In this document: positions 43,183 through 51,451 of the stretch, piece by piece
Numbering within the stretch: the first letter of the stretch is position 1
Layout of the letters: each line of letters opens with the position of its first letter
From: Hirschia litorea
Lineage (GTDB): Bacteria; Pseudomonadota; Alphaproteobacteria; Caulobacterales; Hyphomonadaceae
DNA length: 64,000 bases
Direction: 5' to 3'
Assembly: GCF_042665075.1 (NCBI RefSeq)
Contig: NZ_JBHTBR010000005.1
Coordinates: 310,001 to 374,000 of the forward strand
Program-made: the position numbers and the translations under genes
Notes under the pieces: generated by a model
Told to the model about the DNA's origin: nothing
The model's input: the letters and a program-made list of their open reading frames with translations, nothing else
The model's database searches: none

Positions 43183-44085
43183 CTAGCCCTGATTTTGAGA
43201 TTTTATGACATTATCCATAGCAATTATGCGCTCAGCTTCCACAAGGTGTAGAAGTTCAGTCATTTTACCATTTACCTTCAACACGCCTTTTCCTGAATTG
43301 GCCGGATCAGCGAAAGCTTGAACCACATCCTTTGCTTGAGTAATGTCCGCTTCAGATGGAGAAAAAATTGTGTTGCACATCTCAACTTGAGCTGGATGTA
43401 TTAAAGTTTTACCATCAAACCCTAAAACGCGCCCCTGCTCACATTCTGCCTGCAAACCGGCTTCATTTTTGATATCATTATATACGCCATCTATTGCAGT
43501 TATCCCGAAAGCACGTGCCGCAGTCACAGCCATGGAGAGCTGTGCCTGAAAGGCGATACGGTCCGGCGTCATAAGTGCACGCATGTCTTTCGCTAAATCA
43601 TTTGTACCCATCACAAACGTGTTAAGCCTTGTAGAGTGTGCGCACATCCCAATCTCTTTTAAATTCAAAATTGAGAGCGGTGTTTCAATCATAATCCACA
43701 ATGCAAAATCGGGTTTAGCCCCCGCCTGACTCAAAGCAGTATCTAAAGCAAGCACCTCATCTGATGTGGAAACTTTTGGCGCAAGAATACCATCCGGCCC
43801 AGCCGCGACAGCAGCGTTTAAATCATCCATCCCCCATTGGGTATCAAGCCCATTAATTCGGATAATGACCTCACGCTGGTCATACCCGCCCGCCTTGACC
43901 GCAGCACACACACGATCACGCGCCTCAATCTTTGCATCTGGTGCCACGGCATCTTCAAGATCGAGCAACAAACTATCTGCAGGAATTGATTTGGCCTTTT
44001 CCAAGGCCCGCTCATTAGCCCCCGGCATATAAAGGCATGAGCGACGTGGACGCATGCCGGACTGTGAAGATGCATTGATAGTCAT
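43183..44085 (-). CDS. Malyl-CoA lyase/thioesterase-like CoA ester lyase
   Basis: HpcH/HpaI (CitE-like) aldolase of 300 residues. RRSCLYMPGANERALEKAKSI, LLLDLEDAVAPDAKIEARD, WIMIETPLSILNL and MGTNDLAKDMR provide CoA- and Mg-binding residues (Glu of IET, Asp of DLED). The sequence looks nearer to the Mcl2/(3S)-malyl-CoA thioesterase and CitE-like branch than to Mcl1 lyase. In the EMC pathway either acts on beta-methylmalyl-CoA or malyl-CoA. Starts ATG 44085. It lies 89 bases from arsC, which precedes mch, so an operon is likely. The exact activity is not decidable by eye. Confidence 0.8.
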   Translation of the reverse strand: MTINASSQSGMRPRRSCLYMPGANERALEKAKSIPADSLLLDLEDAVAPDAKIEARDRVCAAVKAGGYDQREVIIRINGLDTQWGMDDLNAAVAAGPDGILAPKVSTSDEVLALDTALSQAGAKPDFALWIMIETPLSILNLKEIGMCAHSTRLNTFVMGTNDLAKDMRALMTPDRIAFQAQLSMAVTAARAFGITAIDGVYNDIKNEAGLQAECEQGRVLGFDGKTLIHPAQVEMCNTIFSPSEADITQAKDVVQAFADPANSGKGVLKVNGKMTELLHLVEAERIIAMDNVIKSQNQG

Positions 44086-44235
44086 ATGATCGTTTCCCGT
44101 ATCTTTTTAGCGAGCTTAACAGAAAATTGTGCGGTGCAGCAAGTTCGAATTTATAACCGCCCCTTTTGTCTCTATTGCGAAAAGCATTTTTTGCGTAGAC
44201 TGAAGTTAGAACAGATGAAAATCGGGATGCACAAA

Positions 44236-44712
44236 ATGACGTATCACATTGAGATACTTCCCTCAGAAAACGCAGATTTAGATAGCGTCGGGCAATTAAT
44301 CTTCGATAGCATTCACGGCCTCGCGCATACACATTATTCCAAAGAACAATTGCAAGCGTGGGCACCTGAACCCTATGCAGGCGATGCTGCAAAAATGCGT
44401 TTTGCAGGGCAAATCCTCTTCACAGCTTCAGACGATTCTGGGCTAGCTGCCATCATGTCACTGACCTCCAATGCACACCTCGACTTTGCTTACACACACC
44501 CACGGTGCTCAGGCAAAGGAGCCGCATCGCAGACCTATAGCACACTGGAAACATATGCCCTAGCACACGACGTACAGGCTATCACCTCAGACGTAAGTCT
44601 CGTCGCGCGACCCTTCTTCGAAAAGCGTGGTTTCAAAATATTGGCGCAAAACCTCCCCGTAAAAAATGGGGTGGGCCTTACAAATTTTAGCGCCCGCAAG
44701 GATCTCATATGA
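44236..44712 (+). CDS. GNAT-family acetyltransferase
   Basis: The 158-residue product starts MTYHIEILPSENADLD and has the GNAT fold: LIFDSIHGLAHTHY, FTASDDSGLAAIMSL, DFAYTHPRCSGKGAASQTYSTLE (the acetyl-CoA loop region, here with SGKGAA), VSLVARPFFEKRGFKIL. The acceptor is unknown. The open frame continues upstream to 44086 but without homology. Its stop overlaps the next gene's ATG by four bases (ATGA), so it is coupled to the PdxY-like kinase. Confidence 0.82.
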   Translation: MTYHIEILPSENADLDSVGQLIFDSIHGLAHTHYSKEQLQAWAPEPYAGDAAKMRFAGQILFTASDDSGLAAIMSLTSNAHLDFAYTHPRCSGKGAASQTYSTLETYALAHDVQAITSDVSLVARPFFEKRGFKILAQNLPVKNGVGLTNFSARKDLI

Positions 44713-45584
44713 CACAAATTCTCGTCATTTCTTCTTTTGTTTCAACATCTAGCGTCGGCGGTTCTATAGCACCAGCAACGCTTGCGCATTTGGGCATTGA
44801 CTGCGCACTAGCACCCACAACTCTGCTTGGTCGTCACCCTGGTTTAGGCTCCCCGGGCGGCAGTGCAGTTCCAGCAGATCGGCTTGCATCTTTGCTCGAA
44901 GGTGTTGAAGCGCATGGAGAATTTGACAGATGCCGAGGCTTAATTACCGGATATTTTGCCTCTCCTGAACAAGTGCATGTAGCCGCAGCCACGATCGACA
45001 AAGTCCGCGCCACAAAACGTCCAGACACAAAACCTTGGCTTCCGCCCACTAAAGCACTCATCATCGTTGATACTATTATGGGAGATACTGAAAAAGGCCT
45101 TTATATTCGGGAGGATACAGCCAATGCGATACGTCACGATCTAATCCAACGCGCCGATATTATCACTCCTAATCTATGGGAATTTGCCTATCTTACACGT
45201 ACAGATATTCATTCACTCATCACGCCAGAAGACATATGGAAAGCTAGCCATGCTTTGCCATGCGATGCACTCATAACCTCAATACCCACAAAAATCGGAT
45301 TAGGTTCGCTCTATATTGAAAAAGCACACAATGCCGCTTGGCTATGTGAAACCCCGAAACTCCAAGGCTATATACCCCACGGTACTGGCGATTTAGCGAC
45401 TTTGCTCTTGGCAGCAGCCCTTTGTGAAAACTACGAACCAAAAGACGCACTCGCTCGCTCTATCGGTGGCACGTTGGGCGTGATTGATGCTGCCACTACA
45501 CAACAATTGAAAGACCTCCCAATAGCGGCATCTGGCAATATCATCCGCACGCCCCACAAAGTACAGATCACTCGCCTGCATTGA
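44709..45584 (+). CDS. pdxY: Pyridoxal kinase-like PfkB/ribokinase-fold protein
   Basis: The 291-residue product resembles pyridoxal kinases: LVISSFVSTSSVGGSIAPATLAHLGI at the N-terminus, GYFASPEQV, ITPNLWEFAYLTRTD and the anion-hole/catalytic PHGTGDLATLLLAAAL with Asp of GTGD (about residue 230). It would phosphorylate pyridoxal in B6 salvage. Translationally coupled to the upstream GNAT gene by a four-base overlap. Confidence 0.88.
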   Translation: MTQILVISSFVSTSSVGGSIAPATLAHLGIDCALAPTTLLGRHPGLGSPGGSAVPADRLASLLEGVEAHGEFDRCRGLITGYFASPEQVHVAAATIDKVRATKRPDTKPWLPPTKALIIVDTIMGDTEKGLYIREDTANAIRHDLIQRADIITPNLWEFAYLTRTDIHSLITPEDIWKASHALPCDALITSIPTKIGLGSLYIEKAHNAAWLCETPKLQGYIPHGTGDLATLLLAAALCENYEPKDALARSIGGTLGVIDAATTQQLKDLPIAASGNIIRTPHKVQITRLH

Positions 45585-45684
45585 ACGCGCGTATTAAGTC
45601 ACTAAAAAGCAACATTATTCTCAATCTAGCGTCAAATCTTGAAAAAGTCTTGACGCTAGGGCCAATGCATTGAAACAAGATATT

Positions 45685-46866
45685 ATGACACATAACATTT
45701 CTGGATATGTCGCGCCGGGCTTTGAAGCTGTTCAGGACGCATTTGAGCACAATTTCTCTGACCTTCCTGCAGGCTCAGAACGTTCCGCTTCTGACCTACA
45801 AGAACTTGGTGCCGGATTCGCCGCCTATATCGGTGATGAACTTGTTGTCAATTTGACAGGTGGCTGGAAAGATCGCCGCAAAACCCAAGCTTGGACAGCT
45901 GATACACTCGTCCCCATCTATTCAACCACAAAACCAATTGCAGCCCTCACAGCATGCATGGAAATTTTTGAACATTTGGACGATCCATACGAAGTGCGCG
46001 TTGCAGAGGTTTGGCCTGAATTTGCGGCGCACGGCAAAGAGAATGTCACCATTGGTGAAATGCTATCGCACCAAGCAGGCCTACCCGGATTTGTCTCAGA
46101 AATAGATCCAGACCTCTGGTTTGACAGTCACGCACTTGCCGCAGCCCTCGCCGATCAGCCTCCCATGTGGGCTTTAGGCACCGGCTCAGGCTACCACCCC
46201 TTAACATGGGGATATCTTATCGCTGAATTAGTGTGGCGCGTGTCAGGCAAAACATTAGGTACACAACTCAAAAACAAAATCACCAATGCTGACGGCGCAG
46301 ACCCTAATCGTGAAATTATCGATTTTTGGATCGGTACACCGCAGAGTGAACATGAACGTGTCTCAGAGATTATCCGCCCGACAAAGGCACCCGATTTAGG
46401 TGAACTCAACGAATTTCGAAAAACTGCCTTTCTTACAAAATGGGCATCCCCTAATCGTGGCGGTTCCGAATGGCGCACTATGGAAATCCCGTCCGCGAAT
46501 GGTCATGGCACGGCCAAAGCCGTGGCGCGCCTCTATTCTGCTTTCGCGAATGAAGGCCGCATAGGCAATAACAATATCATCAATGCAGACGGCCAATTTG
46601 AAGCATTTTCAAAACGCCGCAGCCTTGGGCAAGATCGTATCCTCCCCTATGAGATCGAATTTGCAGCGGGTGTCATGCGCAATAATAACCGCATTTACGG
46701 CCCTAATATTGATACACTAGGGCATGCAGGTTGGGGCGGCTCAATGGGGCTTGGCGATCCAGACCGCCACCTGTCAGCAGCTTATGTAATGAATCGTCAG
46801 TCTAACCAATTGCAAACAGATGAGCGTTCGCAACGCCTTATCAGTGCATTATACAGTTGCTTATAG
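45685..46866 (+). CDS. Serine hydrolase (class C beta-lactamase/EstB family)
   Basis: The 393-residue protein carries the SxxK active site STTK (80-83), followed by SHQAGLPG, a SGYHPLTWGYLIAELVWRVSG segment in the place of the YxN motif, and GHAGWGG in the place of KTG, the pattern of EstB-type esterases and penicillin-binding-like hydrolases. No signal peptide is visible, so a cytosolic esterase is more likely than a beta-lactamase. The ATG at 45685 is used; a TTG at 45670 is in frame. A bidirectional terminator follows. Confidence 0.85.
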   Translation: MTHNISGYVAPGFEAVQDAFEHNFSDLPAGSERSASDLQELGAGFAAYIGDELVVNLTGGWKDRRKTQAWTADTLVPIYSTTKPIAALTACMEIFEHLDDPYEVRVAEVWPEFAAHGKENVTIGEMLSHQAGLPGFVSEIDPDLWFDSHALAAALADQPPMWALGTGSGYHPLTWGYLIAELVWRVSGKTLGTQLKNKITNADGADPNREIIDFWIGTPQSEHERVSEIIRPTKAPDLGELNEFRKTAFLTKWASPNRGGSEWRTMEIPSANGHGTAKAVARLYSAFANEGRIGNNNIINADGQFEAFSKRRSLGQDRILPYEIEFAAGVMRNNNRIYGPNIDTLGHAGWGGSMGLGDPDRHLSAAYVMNRQSNQLQTDERSQRLISALYSCL

Positions 46867-47058
46867 AAACAGACGCTTCTGTCTCATAATCGAACACATT
46901 CATACGCACCAATAACATTCAAAGACTAAAACGATCCAAAATCTGGGAATAATCCAGATTTGCGACCTATTAGCACTCGCCCATGACGAGAAAACTGGCA
47001 CGCTACTTGAAACCTATAAAGGGAATTCGCTTCGCAGCGAACTTCATGGCTACCTTTT

Positions 47059-47102
47059 ATCCCTCGTCCCTCCTTGAATAGCGAGGCACGAGGGATTTTT
47101 TT
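47059..47102 (+). terminator. Intrinsic terminator after serine hydrolase gene
   Basis: ATCCCTCGT at 47059-47067 pairs with ACGAGGGAT at 47088-47096 around a 20-base partly self-complementary loop, followed by a T-run at 47096-47102. Before it, a smaller hairpin TTCGCT-tcgc-AGCGAA lies at 47026-47041. Confidence 0.7.
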
Positions 47103-47116
47103 ATCTCAAAACAGCT

Positions 47117-48022
47117 TTATTCAGCAGCGATAATTTTAGCACGTCGACCATTTTGCCATGCGCTAATGCAGAATATCAAAACACCAGCCCATATGAAGCC
47201 AAATGTAACAGCATGCCCCTGCGTAAAAGCTTCTCCAAAATAAAGCCCCACACAAAACTGAATTGTTGGCCCAATATATTGCATTATCGCGACAGTCGAT
47301 AATCTCAAACGCTTTGCTGCTAGAGCAAACAAAATCAGCGGCGCTGCCGTTACAACACCTGATAATGATACCAAAATACTGTCGCGCGTCGTGTCCGCAA
47401 TTGGCGCGCCCCCGTGTGTCCAAACATATATGAGATATGCAATCGCAAAAGGAAACAACAACAAGACTTCTAAGAGAAAGCCAGCACGACTATCAACCAC
47501 AACATTTTTACGGATCACACCGTAAAATCCAAACGTCACACATAGCGATATAGCAACCCAAGGAAATTGTCCCACGACAATTGTTTGATTGAGCACACCA
47601 ATGGCTGCCAGAATAATCGCTAAGATTTGGAGTTTTGAAAAACGTTCACTGAAAAATATCGCAGCAAGGCCAAAGCTGAAAAGCGGGTTTATAAAATACC
47701 CCAAACTACCTTCCAGAATACGTCCATTCTGAACCGCCCATATAAAAATAAGCCAGTTACACCCCATCAACGCGCCTGAGATGATCAGTAAACCCAGAGT
47801 GCGCGGCGTTTTAAAAATAAACGCAAAATCTTTCCATCGTCCGGCTAGCACGACCAGTAAAAGTCCCGTCGGCACAGACCACGCCATGCGCTGGGTTAGC
47901 ATAGTCAATGGAGGGACATTTTCTAATATTTTAAAATAAAGAGGTAAAAAACCCCAAAGAGAGTATGCACCAATAGCTGCAAACAAACCAAATTGCGCAT
48001 CTGATGTTGATTTCATGTTCAT
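47117..48022 (-). CDS. rarD: RarD/EamA transporter
   Basis: Inner-membrane DMT-family transporter, about 301 residues, ten membrane segments. FGLFAAIGAYSLWGFLPLYFKIL...LTQRMAWSVP, NWLIFIWAVQNGRILEGSLGYFINPLF and MQYIGPTIQFCVGLYFGEAF are RarD signatures. The substrate is unknown; RarD was linked to chloramphenicol resistance in Pseudomonas. The start is ATG 48022; the frame runs further upstream to 48073. Confidence 0.88.
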   Translation of the reverse strand: MNMKSTSDAQFGLFAAIGAYSLWGFLPLYFKILENVPPLTMLTQRMAWSVPTGLLLVVLAGRWKDFAFIFKTPRTLGLLIISGALMGCNWLIFIWAVQNGRILEGSLGYFINPLFSFGLAAIFFSERFSKLQILAIILAAIGVLNQTIVVGQFPWVAISLCVTFGFYGVIRKNVVVDSRAGFLLEVLLLFPFAIAYLIYVWTHGGAPIADTTRDSILVSLSGVVTAAPLILFALAAKRLRLSTVAIMQYIGPTIQFCVGLYFGEAFTQGHAVTFGFIWAGVLIFCISAWQNGRRAKIIAAE

Positions 48023-48126
48023 CGCATCATCTCTCTTTTTCCATATATCTCCACCTATGACCATCACAACCAAAGCACCAGACGTGCTTGGCTAATGACG
48101 ATTATTCACATCAATGATTTGAAAAT

Positions 48127-48156
48127 AAAAAGGCCGGACATTTCTGCCCGGCCTTT
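48127..48156 (-). terminator. Intrinsic terminator after asd
   Basis: AAAGGCCGG pairs with CCGGCCTTT around a ten-base loop; on the minus strand a T-run follows. It sits 30 bases after the asd stop. Confidence 0.85.
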
Positions 48157-48185
48157 CAAAATTAAGCTCTCAATCCTTGAGAAAA

Positions 48186-49238
48186 CTATACTTTATCAAT
48201 TGCGCCAGGCTTTAGGCTGTCAGGTTTCAGCGCACCATTTTCAACCAACAACTCCGCAATCTGAACCGCATTAAGAGCAGCACCCTTACGAAGGTTATCG
48301 GACACACACCAGAAGGCTAAACCGTTTTCAACAGTCACATCTTCACGAATGCGCGACACAAATGTTGCCCACTCACCAACACATTCCACTGGCGTGATAT
48401 AACCATCATCCTCTGGACGATCGACAACAACGATACCATCAGCTTCTTTCAGGATCGAACGCGCCTTCTTAGCCGAAAGAGGCCTTGCAGTTTCAATGTT
48501 CACAGCTTCAGCGTGTCCCACAAAAGTCGGTACACGCACACAAGTCGCTGTAAGTTTGATTTTTGGGTCTAGAATTTTCTTGGTTTCAGAAGACATTTTC
48601 CATTCTTCTTTTGTGAAACCATCATCCATAAACACATCAATGTGCGGGATAACGTTAAAAGCTATCTGTTTTGTGTATTGCTCAGGCGTTGGCGCATCAT
48701 TTACGAAAATACCTTTCGTTTGATTCCAAAGCTCATCCATACCTGCTTTTCCAGAACCTGAAACAGATTGATAAGTGGATACCACAACACGTTCAATGCC
48801 AGCAGCATCATGCAATGGCTTCAATGCCACAACCAATTGAGCCGTTGAACAATTCGGGTTCGCAATAATGTTTTTCTTCGTGTAACCCTCAATCGCATCA
48901 GCGTTCACTTCAGGAACAATCAATGGAACATCAGGGTCCATACGGAAGTGTGATGAATTGTCGATGACAATACAACCCGCATTTGCGATTTTTGGGGCCC
49001 ACTCTTTCGCAACTGAACCACCAGCAGACATCAGACAGAGATCAAACTCAGACCAGTCCACTTGTTCAATATCCTGACACTTCAAAATCTTGTCGCCATA
49101 GCTCACTTCAGAGCCTTTAGAACGACGAGACGCAACAGCGACAACACTGTCTGCTGGGAATTTACGTTCATCCAGAATATTCATCATTTCGCGACCGACA
49201 TTGCCGGTTGCGCCGAGTACGGCGACACGAAGAGCCAT
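48186..49238 (-). CDS. asd: Aspartate-semialdehyde dehydrogenase
   Basis: NADPH-dependent reduction of aspartyl phosphate for lysine, threonine and methionine synthesis. The 350-residue product has the nucleotide-binding VAVLGATGNVGREMM (N-terminus), SRRSKG, the active-site Cys in NPNCSTAQLV (about residue 134), SVSGSGKAGMDEL, and the catalytic His in the VPTFVGHAEAV block. The ATG 49238 has GGAGAC upstream; the frame extends only five codons further. A terminator follows. Confidence 0.97.
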   Translation of the reverse strand: MALRVAVLGATGNVGREMMNILDERKFPADSVVAVASRRSKGSEVSYGDKILKCQDIEQVDWSEFDLCLMSAGGSVAKEWAPKIANAGCIVIDNSSHFRMDPDVPLIVPEVNADAIEGYTKKNIIANPNCSTAQLVVALKPLHDAAGIERVVVSTYQSVSGSGKAGMDELWNQTKGIFVNDAPTPEQYTKQIAFNVIPHIDVFMDDGFTKEEWKMSSETKKILDPKIKLTATCVRVPTFVGHAEAVNIETARPLSAKKARSILKEADGIVVVDRPEDDGYITPVECVGEWATFVSRIREDVTVENGLAFWCVSDNLRKGAALNAVQIAELLVENGALKPDSLKPGAIDKV

Positions 49239-49385
49239 AGGGGGGGTCTCCAATAGACTATCTTATTATGCTTTAGAGGAGGCGATCTAGCGCATTTTAA
49301 GCATATATGCAAAGGTTGATGCATCATATATGACGAAGTTATACGCTGTGGTATAAATAGGTCACAGCAATAATTAGGAGATACA

Positions 49386-49763
49386 ATGACTAGTATAGCA
49401 GATTTGATAGAGCGCTACGTCACACTAAGCAATCACGATGACATTGACGGCGTACTAGCCTGCTGTGCGAATAATGTCATGTTTGAGACGGTCATGAACC
49501 CGCGTGGCTCTATGCGTCTACAAGGCAAAGACCAAGTCCGCGAAGTTCTTGCCGGCACAATGGCAGCTTTCAAAGATCGCTCCCATCGCCTCGCCTCCAT
49601 CATTGTTGATGGCAATCGCGTCGCCGCTGAAACCGTCTTTACAGGCACAGCTTTAGCTGAATTAGGTGATGGCGTAATGCCAGGCGATCAAGTCGCTATT
49701 CGCGGTGCCACGATTTTTGAAGTTGAAAACGGCCTTATTGTTCGCATCTGCGACTACTCATAA
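49386..49763 (+). CDS. SnoaL-like/NTF2 family protein
   Basis: The 125-residue product has the fold of ketosteroid isomerase/SnoaL: SIADLIERYVTLSNHDDIDGVLACCANNVMFETV at the N-terminus, then a beta-rich GKDQVREVL...GATIFEVENGLIVRICDY. It probably forms a small alpha+beta barrel binding a hydrophobic ligand; activity is unknown. AGGAG upstream of ATG. It lies 21 bases before the rsmC-like gene. Confidence 0.82.
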   Translation: MTSIADLIERYVTLSNHDDIDGVLACCANNVMFETVMNPRGSMRLQGKDQVREVLAGTMAAFKDRSHRLASIIVDGNRVAAETVFTGTALAELGDGVMPGDQVAIRGATIFEVENGLIVRICDYS

Positions 49764-49784
49764 CCAGCTGAATTATATAACTAT

Positions 49785-50711
49785 ATGACACAGACCACAC
49801 ATATTATTGCGGGCGTTTATGGCGCACCGGACACTGAACTTGTTTCAATTCCCACAGATGCAAAACAGTGCTCCCCCCTTATTCCAGAGAGTGCGGATAT
49901 CGCTGAAAGTCCCGATTCTACGCTGGATTATTTTGCCATTGCAGCTCCCGCAGGAACACAGGAGCGCCGCTTTGTGCTTGCACATGCTTTACGCGCCTTA
50001 AAACCTACAGGACAATTATGTGTGATAGCACCAAAGAAAAAAGGTGGACTGCGGTTAAAATCTGATTTGGAATTACTTGGCTGCACCAATGTCAGCATCG
50101 AATCAAAAAAGCACCAAAAAGTTGCTAGCTGCAATCCACCCAGCGACCCTTCACTCATTCAAGCAGCTATCGAAGAAAACGGGCCACAATTAAACGAAGA
50201 ATTGGCACTCTGGAGCCAACCTGGAATTTTTTCATGGAACCGCCCCGACCCCGGCTCTCTACTATTGATGGAGCATTTACCCGAATTGACGGGACGAGGC
50301 GCAGATCTTGGGTGCGGTCTCGGTCTCCTATCACATCATGTTCTGCAATCAGAAAAAGTAACAGAGCTTACCCTGATCGACATTGATCGCAGGGCCATCG
50401 AAATGGCATTCCGAAACGTGCAAGATGATCGCATCAAATTTTTGTGGCAAGATGCCCGACTTGGCCCCAAAGATATCACAGGACTGGATTTTATCGTAAT
50501 GAATCCTCCCTTTCATGATGCTGGAGAAGAAGATCATGGGCTTGGCCAAGCCTTCATGGCGCGCGCCAGCCAAATGCTCCGTAAAGGCGGAATATGCTGG
50601 TTAGTTGCCAATCGACACTTGCCCTATGAACGCACCATCAACACCCATTTCAAATCCTTTACACCACGTGCAGACTCCCATGGCTTTAAAGTAATTGAGG
50701 CAATTAAGTGA
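49785..50711 (+). CDS. rsmC: RsmC-like 16S rRNA (guanine) methyltransferase
   Basis: The 308-residue product has an N-terminal degenerate methyltransferase-like domain (about 1-130, with APAGTQERRFVLAHALRALKP) and a C-terminal active one with SAM loop GADLGCGLGLLSHH (about 165-178), LTLIDIDRRAIEMAFRNV and the base-flipping IVMNPPFHDAG. This is the RsmC layout (m2G1207 in E. coli). Overlaps rsuA by four bases, and both target 16S rRNA. Confidence 0.88.
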   Translation: MTQTTHIIAGVYGAPDTELVSIPTDAKQCSPLIPESADIAESPDSTLDYFAIAAPAGTQERRFVLAHALRALKPTGQLCVIAPKKKGGLRLKSDLELLGCTNVSIESKKHQKVASCNPPSDPSLIQAAIEENGPQLNEELALWSQPGIFSWNRPDPGSLLLMEHLPELTGRGADLGCGLGLLSHHVLQSEKVTELTLIDIDRRAIEMAFRNVQDDRIKFLWQDARLGPKDITGLDFIVMNPPFHDAGEEDHGLGQAFMARASQMLRKGGICWLVANRHLPYERTINTHFKSFTPRADSHGFKVIEAIK

Positions 50712-51451
50712 GCAAGAGTAAGCCCGTCAGGCTGGATAAACTACTGGCCAATATGGGCTATGGCACGCGCAAGGAGATTGATGCCCTTGTCCGTTCGCGG
50801 CGCATACTCCTAGAAGGAAAACCATTAAAGAGCGCAAGCGAGAAACTCCCCCCTTCAGAAAATCTACAAAACAGACTTACTATTGACAACACCCCTATAG
50901 ATCCACTTCCTGGGTTTGCCATCATGTTACACAAACCCGTGGGCGTGACCTGTAGCCGCAAAGACTCTGGAACGCTCATCAATGAACTTTTTCCTTCCAG
51001 ATGGGACAAACGAGATCCGCTTCTATCTCCCATAGGGCGTCTAGATAAAGATACTTCAGGCTTATTATTGCTCACAGATGACGGACAACTCAACCATCGC
51101 GTCTCTTCACCTAAGACTGAAACGCCTAAACGCTATCACGTCATTTTAGACCGCGACCTAAAAGGTGATGAAGTTGAAATTTTTGCGGCCGGAACTCTTA
51201 TGCTGGAGAGTGAACATAAACCTCTTCTACCTGCAGAAATGGAGGTTATCAGCTCCAGAGAAGCCATATTGACCCTACATGAAGGTCGCTACCACCAAGT
51301 GCGGCGTATGTTTGCAGCGCAGGGCAATCATGTAAACGCTCTGCACCGCCTCAGCATTGGCGGCCTACATCTCCCTGAAGACTTAAAAGCGGGCCAGTGG
51401 CGGTTTATGTCTAATGAAGACATAAACACCATATTTAGCCCACTCACTTAG
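50708..51451 (+). CDS. rsuA: 16S rRNA pseudouridine(516) synthase family
   Basis: The 247-residue product has an S4 RNA-binding domain at the N-terminus (VRLDKLLANMGYGTRKEIDALVRSRRILL) and the RsuA catalytic block PIGRLDKDTSGLLLLTDDG with the catalytic Asp in RLD (about residue 105), followed by LHEGRYHQVRRMFA. It begins with GTG at 50708, overlapping the rsmC-like stop by four bases. Its stop interlocks with the alaS stop on the other strand. Confidence 0.9.
   Translation: MSKSKPVRLDKLLANMGYGTRKEIDALVRSRRILLEGKPLKSASEKLPPSENLQNRLTIDNTPIDPLPGFAIMLHKPVGVTCSRKDSGTLINELFPSRWDKRDPLLSPIGRLDKDTSGLLLLTDDGQLNHRVSSPKTETPKRYHVILDRDLKGDEVEIFAAGTLMLESEHKPLLPAEMEVISSREAILTLHEGRYHQVRRMFAAQGNHVNALHRLSIGGLHLPEDLKAGQWRFMSNEDINTIFSPLT

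Noticed and set aside
44086..44235. N-terminal extension of the GNAT protein
   Set aside because: The first 50 codons have no acetyltransferase features and no ribosome site; the ATG at 44236 gives a normal-length GNAT.
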